Part shown: in pieces, positions 54,657-64,000 of the stretch
How the letters are laid out: the number at the start of each line of letters is the position of its first letter
Position numbering within the stretch: the first letter of the stretch is position 1
Origin: Anaerolineae bacterium
Lineage (GTDB): Bacteria > Chloroflexota > Anaerolineae > Aggregatilineales > Phototrophicaceae
Direction: 5' to 3'
Assembly: GCA_022841825.1 (NCBI GenBank)
Contig: JALHQT010000001.1
Coordinates: 1,364,001 to 1,428,000, forward strand
Length of the DNA stretch: 64,000 nucleotides
Notes under the pieces: model-generated
Databases searched by the model: none
Told to the model about the DNA's origin: nothing
Seen by the model: only the letters and a program-made list of their open reading frames with translations
Position numbers and translations under genes: made by a program

Positions 54657-56359
54657 AGCCGCTCTATCTTCTTGGCAAATTGGCTGAAAAACTGCATCTG
54701 AAACCGTTCGCCCGCCGGGTTCTCAACCGCCTTGGTATCGAGATTCGTACTGGCAATTCGTTGACCGAAAATGCTGCGGCAGTCTTTCGGAGCAGTACGC
54801 ACCTGGTGTCCGTGCTGCCATCAGGGAGCGGGAAACGTGTCCTTTTTCTGACGGGACGCAACACAGCCCGCGAATTCCCCATGATCGACGGACTGGTAGG
54901 CTGGGGCTTGCGACTGCGTGGGGCTAGACCGTCGTATCTGATCTGTGACCAGGCACTCACTGCCTGCGAGTTGTCAACGATCAACCATTACGATCGTGAC
55001 ATCGCTCGCTTCAATGACGCGCAACTTCCGGCAACTTGCCGATCATGCTACAACAGAAGCCGCGAACTGTTGAGCGCTCTCGGCTGGCAGCCCAGAAGGC
55101 TTTCGGAGTTTTTCACACCTGCTGATTGGCACGAAGCGCGCGCCATCGTTTCCCCGCTATCCGTCGCCCAGGCATTTGCCCTGGAATACGATCATCTCAA
55201 CCTGGGAGAACATATCCAGTCCACCGCCTATCGAACACTACTCAGCGGCACGCTGGACATGGACGATCCCCAAGTGCTCCGCAGCGTGCGCCGCATCGCG
55301 CTCAATGCCGTTGTCCTGGCAAAAGCAGCCCCTCGCATTTTCGAGACCATGCAGCCGGATTGTATTGTCGCCCATCATGGCATCTATCTGTCGTCTGGTG
55401 TATTGTGTGAATATGCCAAACAGCGCAGGACGCAGGTGGTCAATTGGACGACATCCTATCGCCGCGACTCGGTCATCTTTAGTCACGGCGATACCTATCA
55501 TCGCACCATTGCCAACGATCCGGTCGATACCTGGCAAACGAGTGAACTGACCCAATCCAATCGCAAAACCCTCGAAAATTACCTGGGCACCCACTGGAAA
55601 AGCAGTTGGGACACCATCAGCTACAATCGCGACACCAATGACGATCCTGACGTGCTTGCACAATCACTCTCGCTGGATCGTTCAAGACCCATCGTCGGGC
55701 TGTACACCAACATCGCCTGGGACGCCCAGATATTCTATAAGAGTACGCTTTTTGCCACCCATACGGAATGGCTGCTCAAAACCATCGAAGTCAGCCTCGA
55801 TCAACCCAATGTACAGCTCGTCGTGCGCATACACCCCGCCGAGGTTAAGCATGGACTTGGGCCGGTGCGCCAGCGTGCAGACGACACGATCCGCGCTCGC
55901 TTTGGCAGCCTGCCCGCCCACATCAAGATCATTCCCCCGGAAAGTGATCTGAGTTCCTACGCCCTGATGCGCTTGACCGCTGCTAATGTCGTGTACGGAA
56001 CCAAGCTTGGCATCGAGATGGCAGCGATGGGACTGATCGTCATCGTGGCGGGCGACGCATGGTATCGTGGCAAGGGCTTCACCTACGATCCCGTCGATCA
56101 ACACAACTATTTTCACTGGTTGCGCGAGCCGCATCAATTGAAGCCAATGCAGCCCCTCCAATTGTCGCTTGCCGAGCGCTATGCCTATCACTTCTACTTT
56201 CAGCGGGTGATGGGCTTCCCGACTGTGGCGCGCCGCGGAGAAAACAGTTACATCACTTCACTGGAGCAACTCAAGCCTGGACTTCATCACAACCTTGATG
56301 TTGTCTGCGAAGGCATCCTGAATTTAACGCCTTTTGTCGGTGATTATGTGGTAGATTGA
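54653..56359 (+). CDS. capsule-type glycosyltransferase (KpsS/CDP-glycerophosphotransferase-like)
   Basis: The protein has about 568 residues, with ATG overlapping the neuA stop. Recognisable late GT-B motifs are LVVRIHPAEVKHG (about 400) and YALMRLTAANVVYGTKLGIE, then MAAMGLIVIVAGD. These are shared by capsule polysaccharide synthesis proteins and glycerophosphotransferase-like enzymes. The N-terminal half is unique. Adjacent to NeuA, it may be the transferase that uses CMP-nonulosonate, but the acceptor and linkage cannot be told. Confidence 0.65.
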   Translation: MKPLYLLGKLAEKLHLKPFARRVLNRLGIEIRTGNSLTENAAAVFRSSTHLVSVLPSGSGKRVLFLTGRNTAREFPMIDGLVGWGLRLRGARPSYLICDQALTACELSTINHYDRDIARFNDAQLPATCRSCYNRSRELLSALGWQPRRLSEFFTPADWHEARAIVSPLSVAQAFALEYDHLNLGEHIQSTAYRTLLSGTLDMDDPQVLRSVRRIALNAVVLAKAAPRIFETMQPDCIVAHHGIYLSSGVLCEYAKQRRTQVVNWTTSYRRDSVIFSHGDTYHRTIANDPVDTWQTSELTQSNRKTLENYLGTHWKSSWDTISYNRDTNDDPDVLAQSLSLDRSRPIVGLYTNIAWDAQIFYKSTLFATHTEWLLKTIEVSLDQPNVQLVVRIHPAEVKHGLGPVRQRADDTIRARFGSLPAHIKIIPPESDLSSYALMRLTAANVVYGTKLGIEMAAMGLIVIVAGDAWYRGKGFTYDPVDQHNYFHWLREPHQLKPMQPLQLSLAERYAYHFYFQRVMGFPTVARRGENSYITSLEQLKPGLHHNLDVVCEGILNLTPFVGDYVVD

Positions 56360-56395
56360 CCCAGAGCAGTTGGAAACAAAGATGACAGACCCAGC

Positions 56396-57265
56396 ATGAC
56401 ATCACTTGGCGCTCGCGAACTACCCATAGAGCCGGAGTCTAGCCCCGTCCACCTTCAAATTCGTCCGTCGCATGGTTGGGCACGGATCGACCTGGGCGAA
56501 CTCTGGCGCTATCGTGAACTCATTTACTTCTTGACGGTGCGCGACATCACAGTCCGCTACAAACAAACCATCCTCGGTGCCTTATGGGCGATCATCCAGC
56601 CCTTGCTCACGATGATCGTGTTCAGCCTCTTTTTTGGTCGGCTTGCGGGGGTGTCGTCCGATGGCGCGCCGTACCCGCTGTTCAGCTTCACTGCACTTGT
56701 GCCTTGGACGTTTTTCGCCAATAGCATTACCGCAGGCTCCAACAGCCTCGTGCAAAGCGCCAACCTGCTCAAGAAAGTCTACTTTCCCCGTCTGGCGCTT
56801 CCGCTCTCTGCCATTCTCGGGGTGCTGGTAGATTTCGTGCTTGCGTTTGGCGTTCTGCTCCTGATAATGATCGGTTACGGCGTGCCTATCACCCTGCAAG
56901 CTTTGTGGGTCATCCCGCTCAGTATCTTGGCGCTCGTCGCGGCGCTCGGCGTATCACTCTGGCTCGCCGCCATGAATGTCCAGTACCGCGATGTTCGCTA
57001 CGCTGTGCCCTTCCTCACCCAACTCTGGATGTTCCTGACACCTGTCGCTTATCCCAGCAGCCTGATCGAAAACGAAACGCTCCGCAGCCTGTACGCAATC
57101 AATCCGATGGTTGGCGTTATTGAGGGGTTCCGCTGGGCGCTGCTCGATACGGGCACTGCGCCTGGACCCATGATCCTCGTCTCTACCGTCGTTGCCTTGC
57201 TCATCCTACTGGGTGGGCTGTTCTATTTCCGCAGAATGGAAGATTCCTTTGCTGATGTCGTATGA
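56396..57265 (+). CDS. wzm: ABC-2 polysaccharide export permease
   Basis: This 289-residue inner-membrane protein has six hydrophobic segments after a cytoplasmic N-terminus. It contains the family motif DITVRYKQTILGALWAIIQP and ANSITAGSNSLVQSANLLKK before PRLALPL. Wzm/TagG-type permeases flip finished undecaprenyl-linked polysaccharides across the membrane together with the ATPase encoded next. Stop and next start overlap (ATGA). Confidence 0.9.
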   Translation: MTSLGARELPIEPESSPVHLQIRPSHGWARIDLGELWRYRELIYFLTVRDITVRYKQTILGALWAIIQPLLTMIVFSLFFGRLAGVSSDGAPYPLFSFTALVPWTFFANSITAGSNSLVQSANLLKKVYFPRLALPLSAILGVLVDFVLAFGVLLLIMIGYGVPITLQALWVIPLSILALVAALGVSLWLAAMNVQYRDVRYAVPFLTQLWMFLTPVAYPSSLIENETLRSLYAINPMVGVIEGFRWALLDTGTAPGPMILVSTVVALLILLGGLFYFRRMEDSFADVV

Positions 57266-58584
57266 TCGACACACGTGAAGAAGTAAGTGGGTGGTGTCAT
57301 CCAATGACGACTACGGCGATCAAGGCGGCAGGACTGGGAAAACGATATCGAATCGGCGTGTCGCGTGCCAGTAACAAGACACTTCGCGAGAGCATTGTCG
57401 ATGCGGCAACCTTTCCGGTCAGGCATCTCAGAGCGTTGTCCAGCAGTACGCGTCGTGCCACACGCCTCGACTCAAGTCACATTTGGGCTTTGCGTGATCT
57501 CGCATTTGAAATTCCGCATGGGCAGGTCGTGGGTGTTATCGGTCGTAATGGCGCAGGTAAGAGTACGCTCCTGAAAATACTCGCACGCATCACTCAGCCC
57601 ACAGCCGGAATGGTGGACATCTACGGCAGAATCGGTGCCCTGCTCGAAGTCGGTACCGGTTTTCATTCCGAGCTGACTGGTCGCGAGAACATATACCTCA
57701 ATGGCGCAATCCTGGGCATGACCCGTAAAGAGATTCAACGAAAGTTCGACGAGATTGTCGCTTTTTCGGAGATCGAAGAATTTATCGACACACCAGTCAA
57801 GCATTATTCCAGCGGTATGTCACTCCGGCTTGGGTTTGCGGTCGCGGCACATCTGGAACCAGAAATCCTCATCATTGATGAGGTGCTAGCGGTTGGTGAT
57901 GCTGCGTTCCAGCAAAAGTGCATCGGCAAAATGAGCGACGTTTCGGAACAAGGGCGCACGGTACTGTTTGTCAGCCACAACATGGCTGCCGTACGCGGTC
58001 TTTGCAGCCGCGCGCTCTGGATTGATAAGGGTGCGCTGGTGCAAGATGGCGCTGTCGATGACGTGGTCGATACGTATATGCGCCAAACCTTGGCGACATT
58101 GGGCGATGGACAGACCAAACTGAGCGACCGCGTTGATCGCAAGGGCGCTGGTCCGGTTCGCTTCACCACCTTTGCAACACGGCTAGTGGGCGGTCAGAAA
58201 GAAGACCCGCTGCGCGTAGGAGAAGACGCACAGATCATTCTCGGCTATGAATCAGAAAACGAACAAAGCATTGGCGAAATGATTGTCTTCGTCCATCTGA
58301 TCGACTCATTCGGCAATGGCATCACTATGTTGTCGAATCATCTGGAAGGCACACGATTCTCGCGCTTACCGCCAAAAGGTGAAATCACTTGTACGATACC
58401 TCGTCTGCCTCTACTGCCCGGCGAGTACATTGTGAATTTGACCTGCCGCATGGGGCAAACACTGTCTGATAAAGTATCCGAGGCGGCAATGATGCGTGTG
58501 GTCGAAGGCGATTACTTCGGTACGGGTCGGCAATTGGCGAGCAAGCAGGCGGTCATACTGCTCGATCACAAATGGACATCCTGA
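57262..58584 (+). CDS. wzt: ABC polysaccharide exporter ATPase with C-terminal carbohydrate-binding domain
   Basis: This 440-residue protein has Walker A GRNGAGKSTLL (about 94), signature YSSGMSLRLGFAVA and Walker B ILIIDEVLAVGD. Residues after about 270 (VRFTTFATRL...) form the extra Wzt-type domain that recognises the terminal modification of the glycan and so gates export of finished chains. The ATG at 57262 overlaps the permease stop; a second in-frame ATG at 57304 is possible. Chain-end capping, perhaps by a methyltransferase in this locus, would be read by this domain. Confidence 0.9.
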   Translation: MIDTREEVSGWCHPMTTTAIKAAGLGKRYRIGVSRASNKTLRESIVDAATFPVRHLRALSSSTRRATRLDSSHIWALRDLAFEIPHGQVVGVIGRNGAGKSTLLKILARITQPTAGMVDIYGRIGALLEVGTGFHSELTGRENIYLNGAILGMTRKEIQRKFDEIVAFSEIEEFIDTPVKHYSSGMSLRLGFAVAAHLEPEILIIDEVLAVGDAAFQQKCIGKMSDVSEQGRTVLFVSHNMAAVRGLCSRALWIDKGALVQDGAVDDVVDTYMRQTLATLGDGQTKLSDRVDRKGAGPVRFTTFATRLVGGQKEDPLRVGEDAQIILGYESENEQSIGEMIVFVHLIDSFGNGITMLSNHLEGTRFSRLPPKGEITCTIPRLPLLPGEYIVNLTCRMGQTLSDKVSEAAMMRVVEGDYFGTGRQLASKQAVILLDHKWTS

Positions 58585-58612
58585 ACCTACCCTGGCGCAA
58601 AGGTTTATTGCT

Positions 58613-59860
58613 GTGTTGAGTCTCATTACCTGGATTGTGGCTTTCTTTATCTTTACGGTTCCGTGGGAAAACAGCGTCACACTGGCTGGCTGGGGCACCA
58701 TTAGTCGTATTTTGGGGCTTCTGGTGAGCTATTGCGGACTGATCGAGATCATCCGCACACGTTGGATCAAGCCTGCACCCTGGCTGCTCGCCGGTTTTCT
58801 GCTCTACAGCCTCTATAGTGTGATCAACGCCATGGGCTCACCCCAGATGGACATCGCCCTCGTGCGCGTATCCAGCCTCATCCAGTCCGTCATCATGATC
58901 ATCTCGCTGATTCAGGTGACCGATTCGTTTGAAAAGTATAGGCTGTTTCTCTGGGCATTTGTCCTGGGAAACATCGTCCAGTTCGCCATCACCATCACCT
59001 ATGCCAATCCGCTCGACCCAGATTTCTACCGCCTGCGTGCAGAGAACTACAACCCTAACAATATCGCCTTCTTGCTCTCAATGGGCGTTGTGACCGCCTG
59101 GATACTCCTGGTCGATCACTCTCCACGCCATCGCATATTCGATGCTATCTGTGTCGCTGCGATGATCAGCTTTACCGTCGGCATACTCTTGACTGGCTCT
59201 CGCGGAGGTCTCATTGCGTTAGCGGCGGGTTACTTGATCATACTGGTATCGTACCTTCGGTCGAACATCCGTAAATGGTACAAGCCGATAGGTGTGGTCG
59301 TGGTTTGTTTGCTATTGGTTCAGACCTTGATGCCGCAGTCGCTCTGGCTGCGCTACTCGACGCTTCTCAACCTGGAAACAAGCACACTCGAAGGTCGTCA
59401 GGGAATCTGGGAAGCCGGTTTAGAGGCAGTCCAGCAAAGCCCCATCTTTGGTATTGGCATTGGGACGTATGCGGATGTGTCCTTAGAAGCCTTGGGGCGC
59501 GAATTCACCGCTCACAACACCTTTGTGTCAATTTACGTCGAGCAGGGCATCGTTGGGCTTGCCTTGTTTGTCGTCCCGTTAGCGCTCATGCTGTTTCAGG
59601 TCTGGCGATTTCCGCACCACCAAAACTATTATGGGGTCGCCATGATCGTCGTCATCATCGCCATGAGCCTCACTGCCACTCTGCACTGGAACAAAGTCAT
59701 CTGGCTGGTCTTTGGTCTGCTCATGAGTTACCGGATGTTTTCGCTTCCGAACGTGCAAAGCACTGCGCTGCGCCGTGTGCCTGGCTACCCCCTGGCTGCC
59801 GGTCAGGCGAACAGCCCCACCTACAGCCGGAACCCGATCAGATCACCGAGAAAAAGATGA
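58613..59860 (+). CDS. O-antigen ligase/polymerase-like membrane protein (Wzy/WaaL-type)
   Basis: This protein of about 415 residues reads from a GTG 9 bases after AAAGGT, just past the wzt stop. An upstream-extended frame overlaps wzt and lacks a better start. About ten hydrophobic helices flank a periplasmic loop holding the ligase-family motif TGSRGGLIALAAGYL and HNTFVSIYVEQGIVGLALF. It could ligate the exported glycan to an acceptor or polymerise repeats. In an ABC-export pathway a ligase role is more usual. Confidence 0.75.
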   Translation: MLSLITWIVAFFIFTVPWENSVTLAGWGTISRILGLLVSYCGLIEIIRTRWIKPAPWLLAGFLLYSLYSVINAMGSPQMDIALVRVSSLIQSVIMIISLIQVTDSFEKYRLFLWAFVLGNIVQFAITITYANPLDPDFYRLRAENYNPNNIAFLLSMGVVTAWILLVDHSPRHRIFDAICVAAMISFTVGILLTGSRGGLIALAAGYLIILVSYLRSNIRKWYKPIGVVVVCLLLVQTLMPQSLWLRYSTLLNLETSTLEGRQGIWEAGLEAVQQSPIFGIGIGTYADVSLEALGREFTAHNTFVSIYVEQGIVGLALFVVPLALMLFQVWRFPHHQNYYGVAMIVVIIAMSLTATLHWNKVIWLVFGLLMSYRMFSLPNVQSTALRRVPGYPLAAGQANSPTYSRNPIRSPRKR

Positions 59861-59863
59861 CCC

Positions 59864-61315
59864 ATGACACAGAAATCGCCCTCTATCATCATCGCCTCTC
59901 ATCCAGGCTTTTTCGCGCGCATGCAGCTTCGCTCCCCTGTATTCGATCTTCTCTCCACACAGTCCGGAATCACCGTTCTCATGCCCGCCCCGCACGCCGG
60001 GTATCTGGCGTCCGAGCTTGCTGCAAAAGAAGTCCGGCTGGAAGAACTGCGCACCTACTCCGCCGCCTCGTCCTTCAAAGTCAAGGTCAATCGCTTCCTC
60101 GAAACAGTTCGCCATCTCACCTATCCCGGAGATCGCAAGTACCTGCCCGCGCAGGTGGAACACGCCCGTCGCGAACGGGAGAACCGGAAGGCTCATCAGG
60201 CGTACTCCATAACCGACGCAGCCTATCTCTGCTCACAGGTCATGTCACGACTGCGTCCCATCAGAAGCATGGAACGGAAGCTGGAAACGGTACTGCTGGC
60301 AACCCGGTTCTATCACGACCTGTTTGCGCGCGTGACACCCGATGTGATAGTGGTTGGGTCGCCGGGCTTTGGGGCATGGCGCGAAGAAGTTCATCTGCTG
60401 CGCGAAGCGAAGGCGGCGGGTATACCGACGATCTACCCCGTCATCAGTTGGGATCATCCCAGCAACAAGGGTCTGCTTGGCGCGCAGCCCGACTATGTGT
60501 TGGTGTGGGGTGAACGAATGAAACAGGAATTCATGGAGCAGCATGACGTTCCTGAAGCTAACATTCGTATCGTCGGCACGCCTCTCGCGGATGTCTATGT
60601 CACGCATCGCCACGAACCCCACAGGGAGTGCCTCATCAACGCCTACCGACTCGATCCCAACAGGCGCATCATCTTCTTCGGCACGATTTCGCCCACCAAC
60701 CATGATCAGAATGTGGAACTCATCGAAATCCTGACCGCCGCGGCAGAAGACGGCAGCATCGGTTTACCTGCGCAGTTGATCGTTCGCCCGCATCCGATCT
60801 ACTTTCACCCCAGCAAAGGCCGCCCCGATGAACTACGCAAAATGCGCGCCCTTGCCGAGCGCCATCCGCATCTGCACATCGTCGAGCCGAAGCCGCTTGA
60901 AGACAACACCATGGACCTCGGCTGGAACGAAATGCTCACGAGTATGCGCCTTGTCTATGGTTGCGATATCATGATTAATCAGTACTCGACCCTCCAGATC
61001 GAGGCGGCCGTGGCGGATCGTCCCATCATCAATATCGCGTTTGAGCCGGTCGCCACATCCGGTCGTCCGCCAACAATCTTGGGCAGCTTTCCCCACAATG
61101 CCCGTGTGGTCGAAGCGCACGCAGCCAGAGAAGCCGGCTCGGCAAACGCGCTCATCGCGCACATCAACGCCTATCTCCAGGACTCCACCCTCGACTCTGC
61201 TGCCCGCAAACAGATCGCACAGCAGGAAATGGGCTTGCTGGATGGCAAGGCGTCCGCGCGAATCGCCAATTTTGTCCTGCAAGTCGCACAGCGGCAGCAG
61301 CCAGTCACTCAATAG
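59864..61315 (+). CDS. capsule-type transferase, CDP-glycerophosphotransferase-like
   Basis: This 483-residue, GT-B-like protein contains PDYVLVWGERMKQEFME, IRIVGTPLADVY, LIVRPHPIYFHPSKGR and DIMINQYSTLQIEAAVADRP, then IINIAF. These resemble the nucleotide-sugar or CDP-glycerol binding half of capsule and teichoic-acid-type transferases. It is 3 bases after the ligase-like gene. It is a distant relative of the 54653 protein, sharing the R-x-HP-x motif. The donor is unknown. Confidence 0.65.
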   Translation: MTQKSPSIIIASHPGFFARMQLRSPVFDLLSTQSGITVLMPAPHAGYLASELAAKEVRLEELRTYSAASSFKVKVNRFLETVRHLTYPGDRKYLPAQVEHARRERENRKAHQAYSITDAAYLCSQVMSRLRPIRSMERKLETVLLATRFYHDLFARVTPDVIVVGSPGFGAWREEVHLLREAKAAGIPTIYPVISWDHPSNKGLLGAQPDYVLVWGERMKQEFMEQHDVPEANIRIVGTPLADVYVTHRHEPHRECLINAYRLDPNRRIIFFGTISPTNHDQNVELIEILTAAAEDGSIGLPAQLIVRPHPIYFHPSKGRPDELRKMRALAERHPHLHIVEPKPLEDNTMDLGWNEMLTSMRLVYGCDIMINQYSTLQIEAAVADRPIINIAFEPVATSGRPPTILGSFPHNARVVEAHAAREAGSANALIAHINAYLQDSTLDSAARKQIAQQEMGLLDGKASARIANFVLQVAQRQQPVTQ

Positions 61316-61374
61316 GCGATCGGCGTGGCAGTGCCGTGCCGGACATGCAGTCAGCTCGCAGTGGGAGCCGGAAG

Positions 61375-62055
61375 ATGATCGCACGCAAATTGAGAACCCT
61401 CGTTACCAACCCGATCGGCGTCTATCGTAAGTATGGGCGCGCGCTAGCAGATTTAGTCGGGCACAGCCGCCTCAAGCAGTTGGGTCATGACACCTTGATA
61501 GCCGGGCGTCCAGACGATGCCATCCCGCCCGTTTGGTCAGACCTATGGTATCTCTATCGTCAGGTACGTCTGCGCAAACCACAGGTCGTCCTGGAGTTTG
61601 GCAGCGGCTGTTCCACCGTCATCATCGCCCAGGCGCTCGCGGAAAACGCCAGAGACGGACAATCGCCCGCCCCGCATATCTACTCTGTCGATGCTATGGA
61701 AGAGTGGTTGCAGGCTACCTCCGCCTTGATCCCTCAAGCGCTTTTGCCTTTCTGCACACTCATCTATAGCGAGCTTCACGAAGTCGAGCGGCATGGGGTC
61801 CTGGGTTTCCAACACACCCAGGTGCCCGATGTTGTGCCCAACTTCCTCTACCTAGACGGCCCAGCGCTGACGCCGGAGCGGCAGGTGGCAGTCGATGTAC
61901 TCGATATGGAAGCCCGTCTGCCCGCCGATTTCTTCATGGTGATCGATGGTCGGGTACGTCAGTGCGAATATCTCAGGCAAACCCTCACACGCCGCTACCG
62001 CATCTCCGACAGCGCCGTTCTCTCTCATTCGACCTTTGAACTGCTTCCATCCTGA
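61375..62055 (+). CDS. SAM-dependent methyltransferase-like protein
   Basis: This protein of about 226 residues has a GGGAG ribosome site before the ATG at 61375. The AdoMet loop VVLEFGSGCSTVIIAQAL is clear, followed by IYSVDAMEEWLQAT (acid binding the ribose) and PNFLYLDGPAL. A C-terminal region resembling class I O-methyltransferases ends in LSHSTFELLP. It may methylate a sugar of the exported glycan, or cap chains for recognition by Wzt. It is the last gene of the plus-strand block. Confidence 0.7.
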   Translation: MIARKLRTLVTNPIGVYRKYGRALADLVGHSRLKQLGHDTLIAGRPDDAIPPVWSDLWYLYRQVRLRKPQVVLEFGSGCSTVIIAQALAENARDGQSPAPHIYSVDAMEEWLQATSALIPQALLPFCTLIYSELHEVERHGVLGFQHTQVPDVVPNFLYLDGPALTPERQVAVDVLDMEARLPADFFMVIDGRVRQCEYLRQTLTRRYRISDSAVLSHSTFELLPS

Positions 62056-62114
62056 CTGCGGCGTTTAAGTATCGGTGTAAAAGGAATGACTGGTCGCCCC
62101 GGACAACTCCGGAC

Positions 62115-63200
62115 TCACCGTGGACTGATGTCGCCTCCTGCCGTGAGGTTACTCAGCAGTGTCTCCCATTTCGGTAGTATCACTCCCCAGTCGAATTCAG
62201 CCGTCTTCGCTCTGGCATTCGCCGACAATCCACTAGCCAGAGTTGTGTCTCTCAGTATGCGCCGGATCGCCTCCGCCATCGCCTCCGGTGCCTCCGGCGG
62301 CACCAACAAACCATCAACCTCATCATCCACCAGGTAAGGAATGCCGCCCACCTGCGTGCTCACCACGCACAATCCACACGCCATTGCCTCCATCACGCTC
62401 ACGGGCGTATTGTCGATACCAGTCGTATTGATGAAGATGTCGCCCTGGTTCATCGTGTCTGGCACGTCCTGCTTGGCAACCTGCCCGATCAACGTCATAC
62501 GCCCCTCAATCCCAAGCGCGTGCGCAGTCTGCTGTACCAACTCCAGGCTGCCATCTTTGTCCGGTCCTACCATTGTCAAATGAATCTCGGGGAACTCATC
62601 GACAAGAAGCCCGACGACTTTGGGCGCAAGCTGCGGGTTGTAAATGCGATGAAACGAGCGCAGCCACATCAGGCGAGGACGTGGATTCGTCCGCTGCTGA
62701 AATGTGTAGCGCGCAATGTCTATAGGATTTGGAAGCAGCTGAATATCGTCCCGATATGCTCGTAACTCGTCGACCAGATAGCCTGACGGTGCAGTCACAG
62801 TCACCGCTGACTGCAATAAGCGGCTCACACTCCCCGCATGTTTAGCCGCGTACTCTGGCAGGTTTCCCCCACGTAGCACCAGCAAGTATGGCTTCTTCAA
62901 GCGGCGCAGCAGCCAGCAGACTGCCTCTGCCCACAGGAAAGCAGATCCGCTGTACACATCAACCTGCGCTGCGCCATATGCCGCCCGATGCCTCCATACG
63001 CTGAAAAGCATGTCGATGACACGTCCGGCGCGTGTGCCTCGCCCCGATGCAGTCAACACATGCCAACCGTTCGCAGTCAGACGCTCTGCCAGGTCTTCGC
63101 AGACGGCGCGCCCACGAGAAAACTGGCTTAGGAAAAACCCGATGATGAGGATCGATCTGGACAATGAGTCGTGCGGCGTTGCTTGCATAGCTCCAGTCAT
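62115..63200 (-). CDS. GT4 glycosyltransferase
   Basis: This 361-residue GT-B protein has N-terminal ILIIGFFLSQFSRGRAVCEDL, domain linker PRLMWLRSFHRIYNPQLAPK, and donor-site DIFINTTGIDNTPVSVMEA, then GGIPYLV. The E-x7-E Glu sits in SVMEAMACG. It is convergent with the methyltransferase gene, with 59 bases between the stops. It closes the polysaccharide locus. Confidence 0.85.
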   Translation of the reverse strand: MTGAMQATPHDSLSRSILIIGFFLSQFSRGRAVCEDLAERLTANGWHVLTASGRGTRAGRVIDMLFSVWRHRAAYGAAQVDVYSGSAFLWAEAVCWLLRRLKKPYLLVLRGGNLPEYAAKHAGSVSRLLQSAVTVTAPSGYLVDELRAYRDDIQLLPNPIDIARYTFQQRTNPRPRLMWLRSFHRIYNPQLAPKVVGLLVDEFPEIHLTMVGPDKDGSLELVQQTAHALGIEGRMTLIGQVAKQDVPDTMNQGDIFINTTGIDNTPVSVMEAMACGLCVVSTQVGGIPYLVDDEVDGLLVPPEAPEAMAEAIRRILRDTTLASGLSANARAKTAEFDWGVILPKWETLLSNLTAGGDISPR

Positions 63201-63671
63201 CTAACCTGTGCCAAAAGCGTTCGCGTCACTACAATATCCCTGGGAGCAGAGGATTCGTCTTGCCCGGCAGCATGTGGTCTCGGCAAAGTTCAACCTTGCT
63301 TGACCCCGATAATCCTTGTCAGGACCCTCTCACTGACCGAGTTTCTCGCCAGTATGCGTCGCGATGGCAGTCGCGTCGATCTGCAAATGCTGCAATGCAT
63401 GACAGAGTACCTTAGCTTTCGCGGCCTCGCCAACGAGACGGACTTGACAGGCACAGGCATCACCATCGGCTGTTCCTACGCCTTCGATATTGATCACGAC
63501 AGGCAGCCCAGTTGGATGGTAGCGTTTGGCTGGTCGCCAATGCAAGAATTGGGTGCGGCTGGCACAAACCGTAGTCGCCGCAGGACTGTCGGCACTGCCA
63601 GTCGGGTGCCTGCCTTAAGGTACTGCATTCCAAAGCGTACATTCGGCATTGCAGCGAGGGCAAGAGCCTGA

Positions 63672-64000
63672 AAGAGACGCAAGAAGGCGGTGCCTACGGG
63701 TGGATTTGCTTGTCCCAACGCCCGTTGTGACTATCGCGCGATGACTGACGAGGCGGTTCATGCGCTGGTTGGATACGGCACACATAACGGCATTCACCTG
63801 CGCTGTTCCACGATTTGAGAGGACGATTGGCGGTGAGGTGCATCCCAGCCTTAACGACGGATGGGCTGCGGAGCTACTTCTACGCGCTGACGGCGCACTT
63901 CGGAGCATGGTTTTGTCGAGCGAAAGCGCGCACGGATCATTGGCAGCCGAGCGAGGAACTGTACTAATGGAAGGCTGGTGAAGCGCAAGTGGGGAGTGTA
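63672..64000 (+). pseudogene. decayed transposase, cut by the window end
   Basis: RRKKAVPTGGFACPNARCDY, followed by MTDEAVHALVGYGTH, is the zinc-finger start of a transposase family common in Chloroflexota. A stop at 63816-63818 and a gap follow. Then another frame reads TDGLRSYFYALTAHFGAW and on to WQPSEELYYGRLVKRKWG, the family's catalytic-core region, again with a one-base shift near 63964. At least an internal deletion and a frameshift are present. The preceding 63201-63671 holds no convincing gene. Confidence 0.55.

Noticed and set aside
63171-63671. 166-codon plus-strand frame between the last glycosyltransferase and the decayed transposase
   Set aside because: It has no recognisable domain, overlaps competing minus-strand frames of similar length and probably contains only decayed sequence.

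Overview
The window looks like a chromosome segment or integrated element from a member of the Chloroflexota, probably class Anaerolineae. That assignment is inferred from the giant secreted protein with Thr/Pro-rich linkers, the mixed GC-rich codon use and the transposase types; no rRNA or other phylogenetic marker is present.

Region 1 (1-21.2 kb) carries element-type genes: a primase/helicase-like protein, a 3462-residue secreted multidomain protein on the minus strand, a SLOG-fold protein, an array of ~20-bp repeats, an orphan 496-residue protein, a VapBC-like toxin-antitoxin pair, and a DNA methylase-helicase fusion. Between 13.5 and 14.37 kb lies a structured, apparently non-coding stretch. 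It contains nested long-range stems that recur, with different stem sequences but the same loop, just upstream of ssb at 35.6 kb.

Region 2 (21.2-39.2 kb) is a mosaic. A plus-strand operon resembling the PRTRC cassette (ubiquitin-like C, E2-like B, E1-like ThiF) is interleaved with single minus-strand cargo genes (DinB-like x2, GNAT, NYN, secreted and membrane proteins). Truncated and fused copies of the operon's own genes lie between the cargo genes, including a perfect 250-bp direct repeat. The E1 gene is interrupted by a group II intron with an RT-HNH protein; exact splice sites restore the frame. Beyond ssb, three tail fragments of type I restriction specificity subunits (HsdS) alternate with cargo genes on the minus strand, and an IS701-like element cuts the outermost one.

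Region 3 (39.3-63.2 kb) is a surface polysaccharide locus. A minus-strand block holds a methyltransferase, epimerase, glycosyltransferases and a CapK-like protein. A plus-strand block holds a DUF218-WecA fusion, asparagine synthase, a glycosyltransferase, sialic-acid-type NeuB-NeuC-NeuA, a capsule-type transferase, the Wzm-Wzt ABC exporter, a Wzy/ligase-like membrane protein, a second capsule-type transferase and a methyltransferase. A GT4 glycosyltransferase closes it on the minus strand. Together these would make and export a nonulosonic-acid-containing glycan. The window ends in a decayed transposase.
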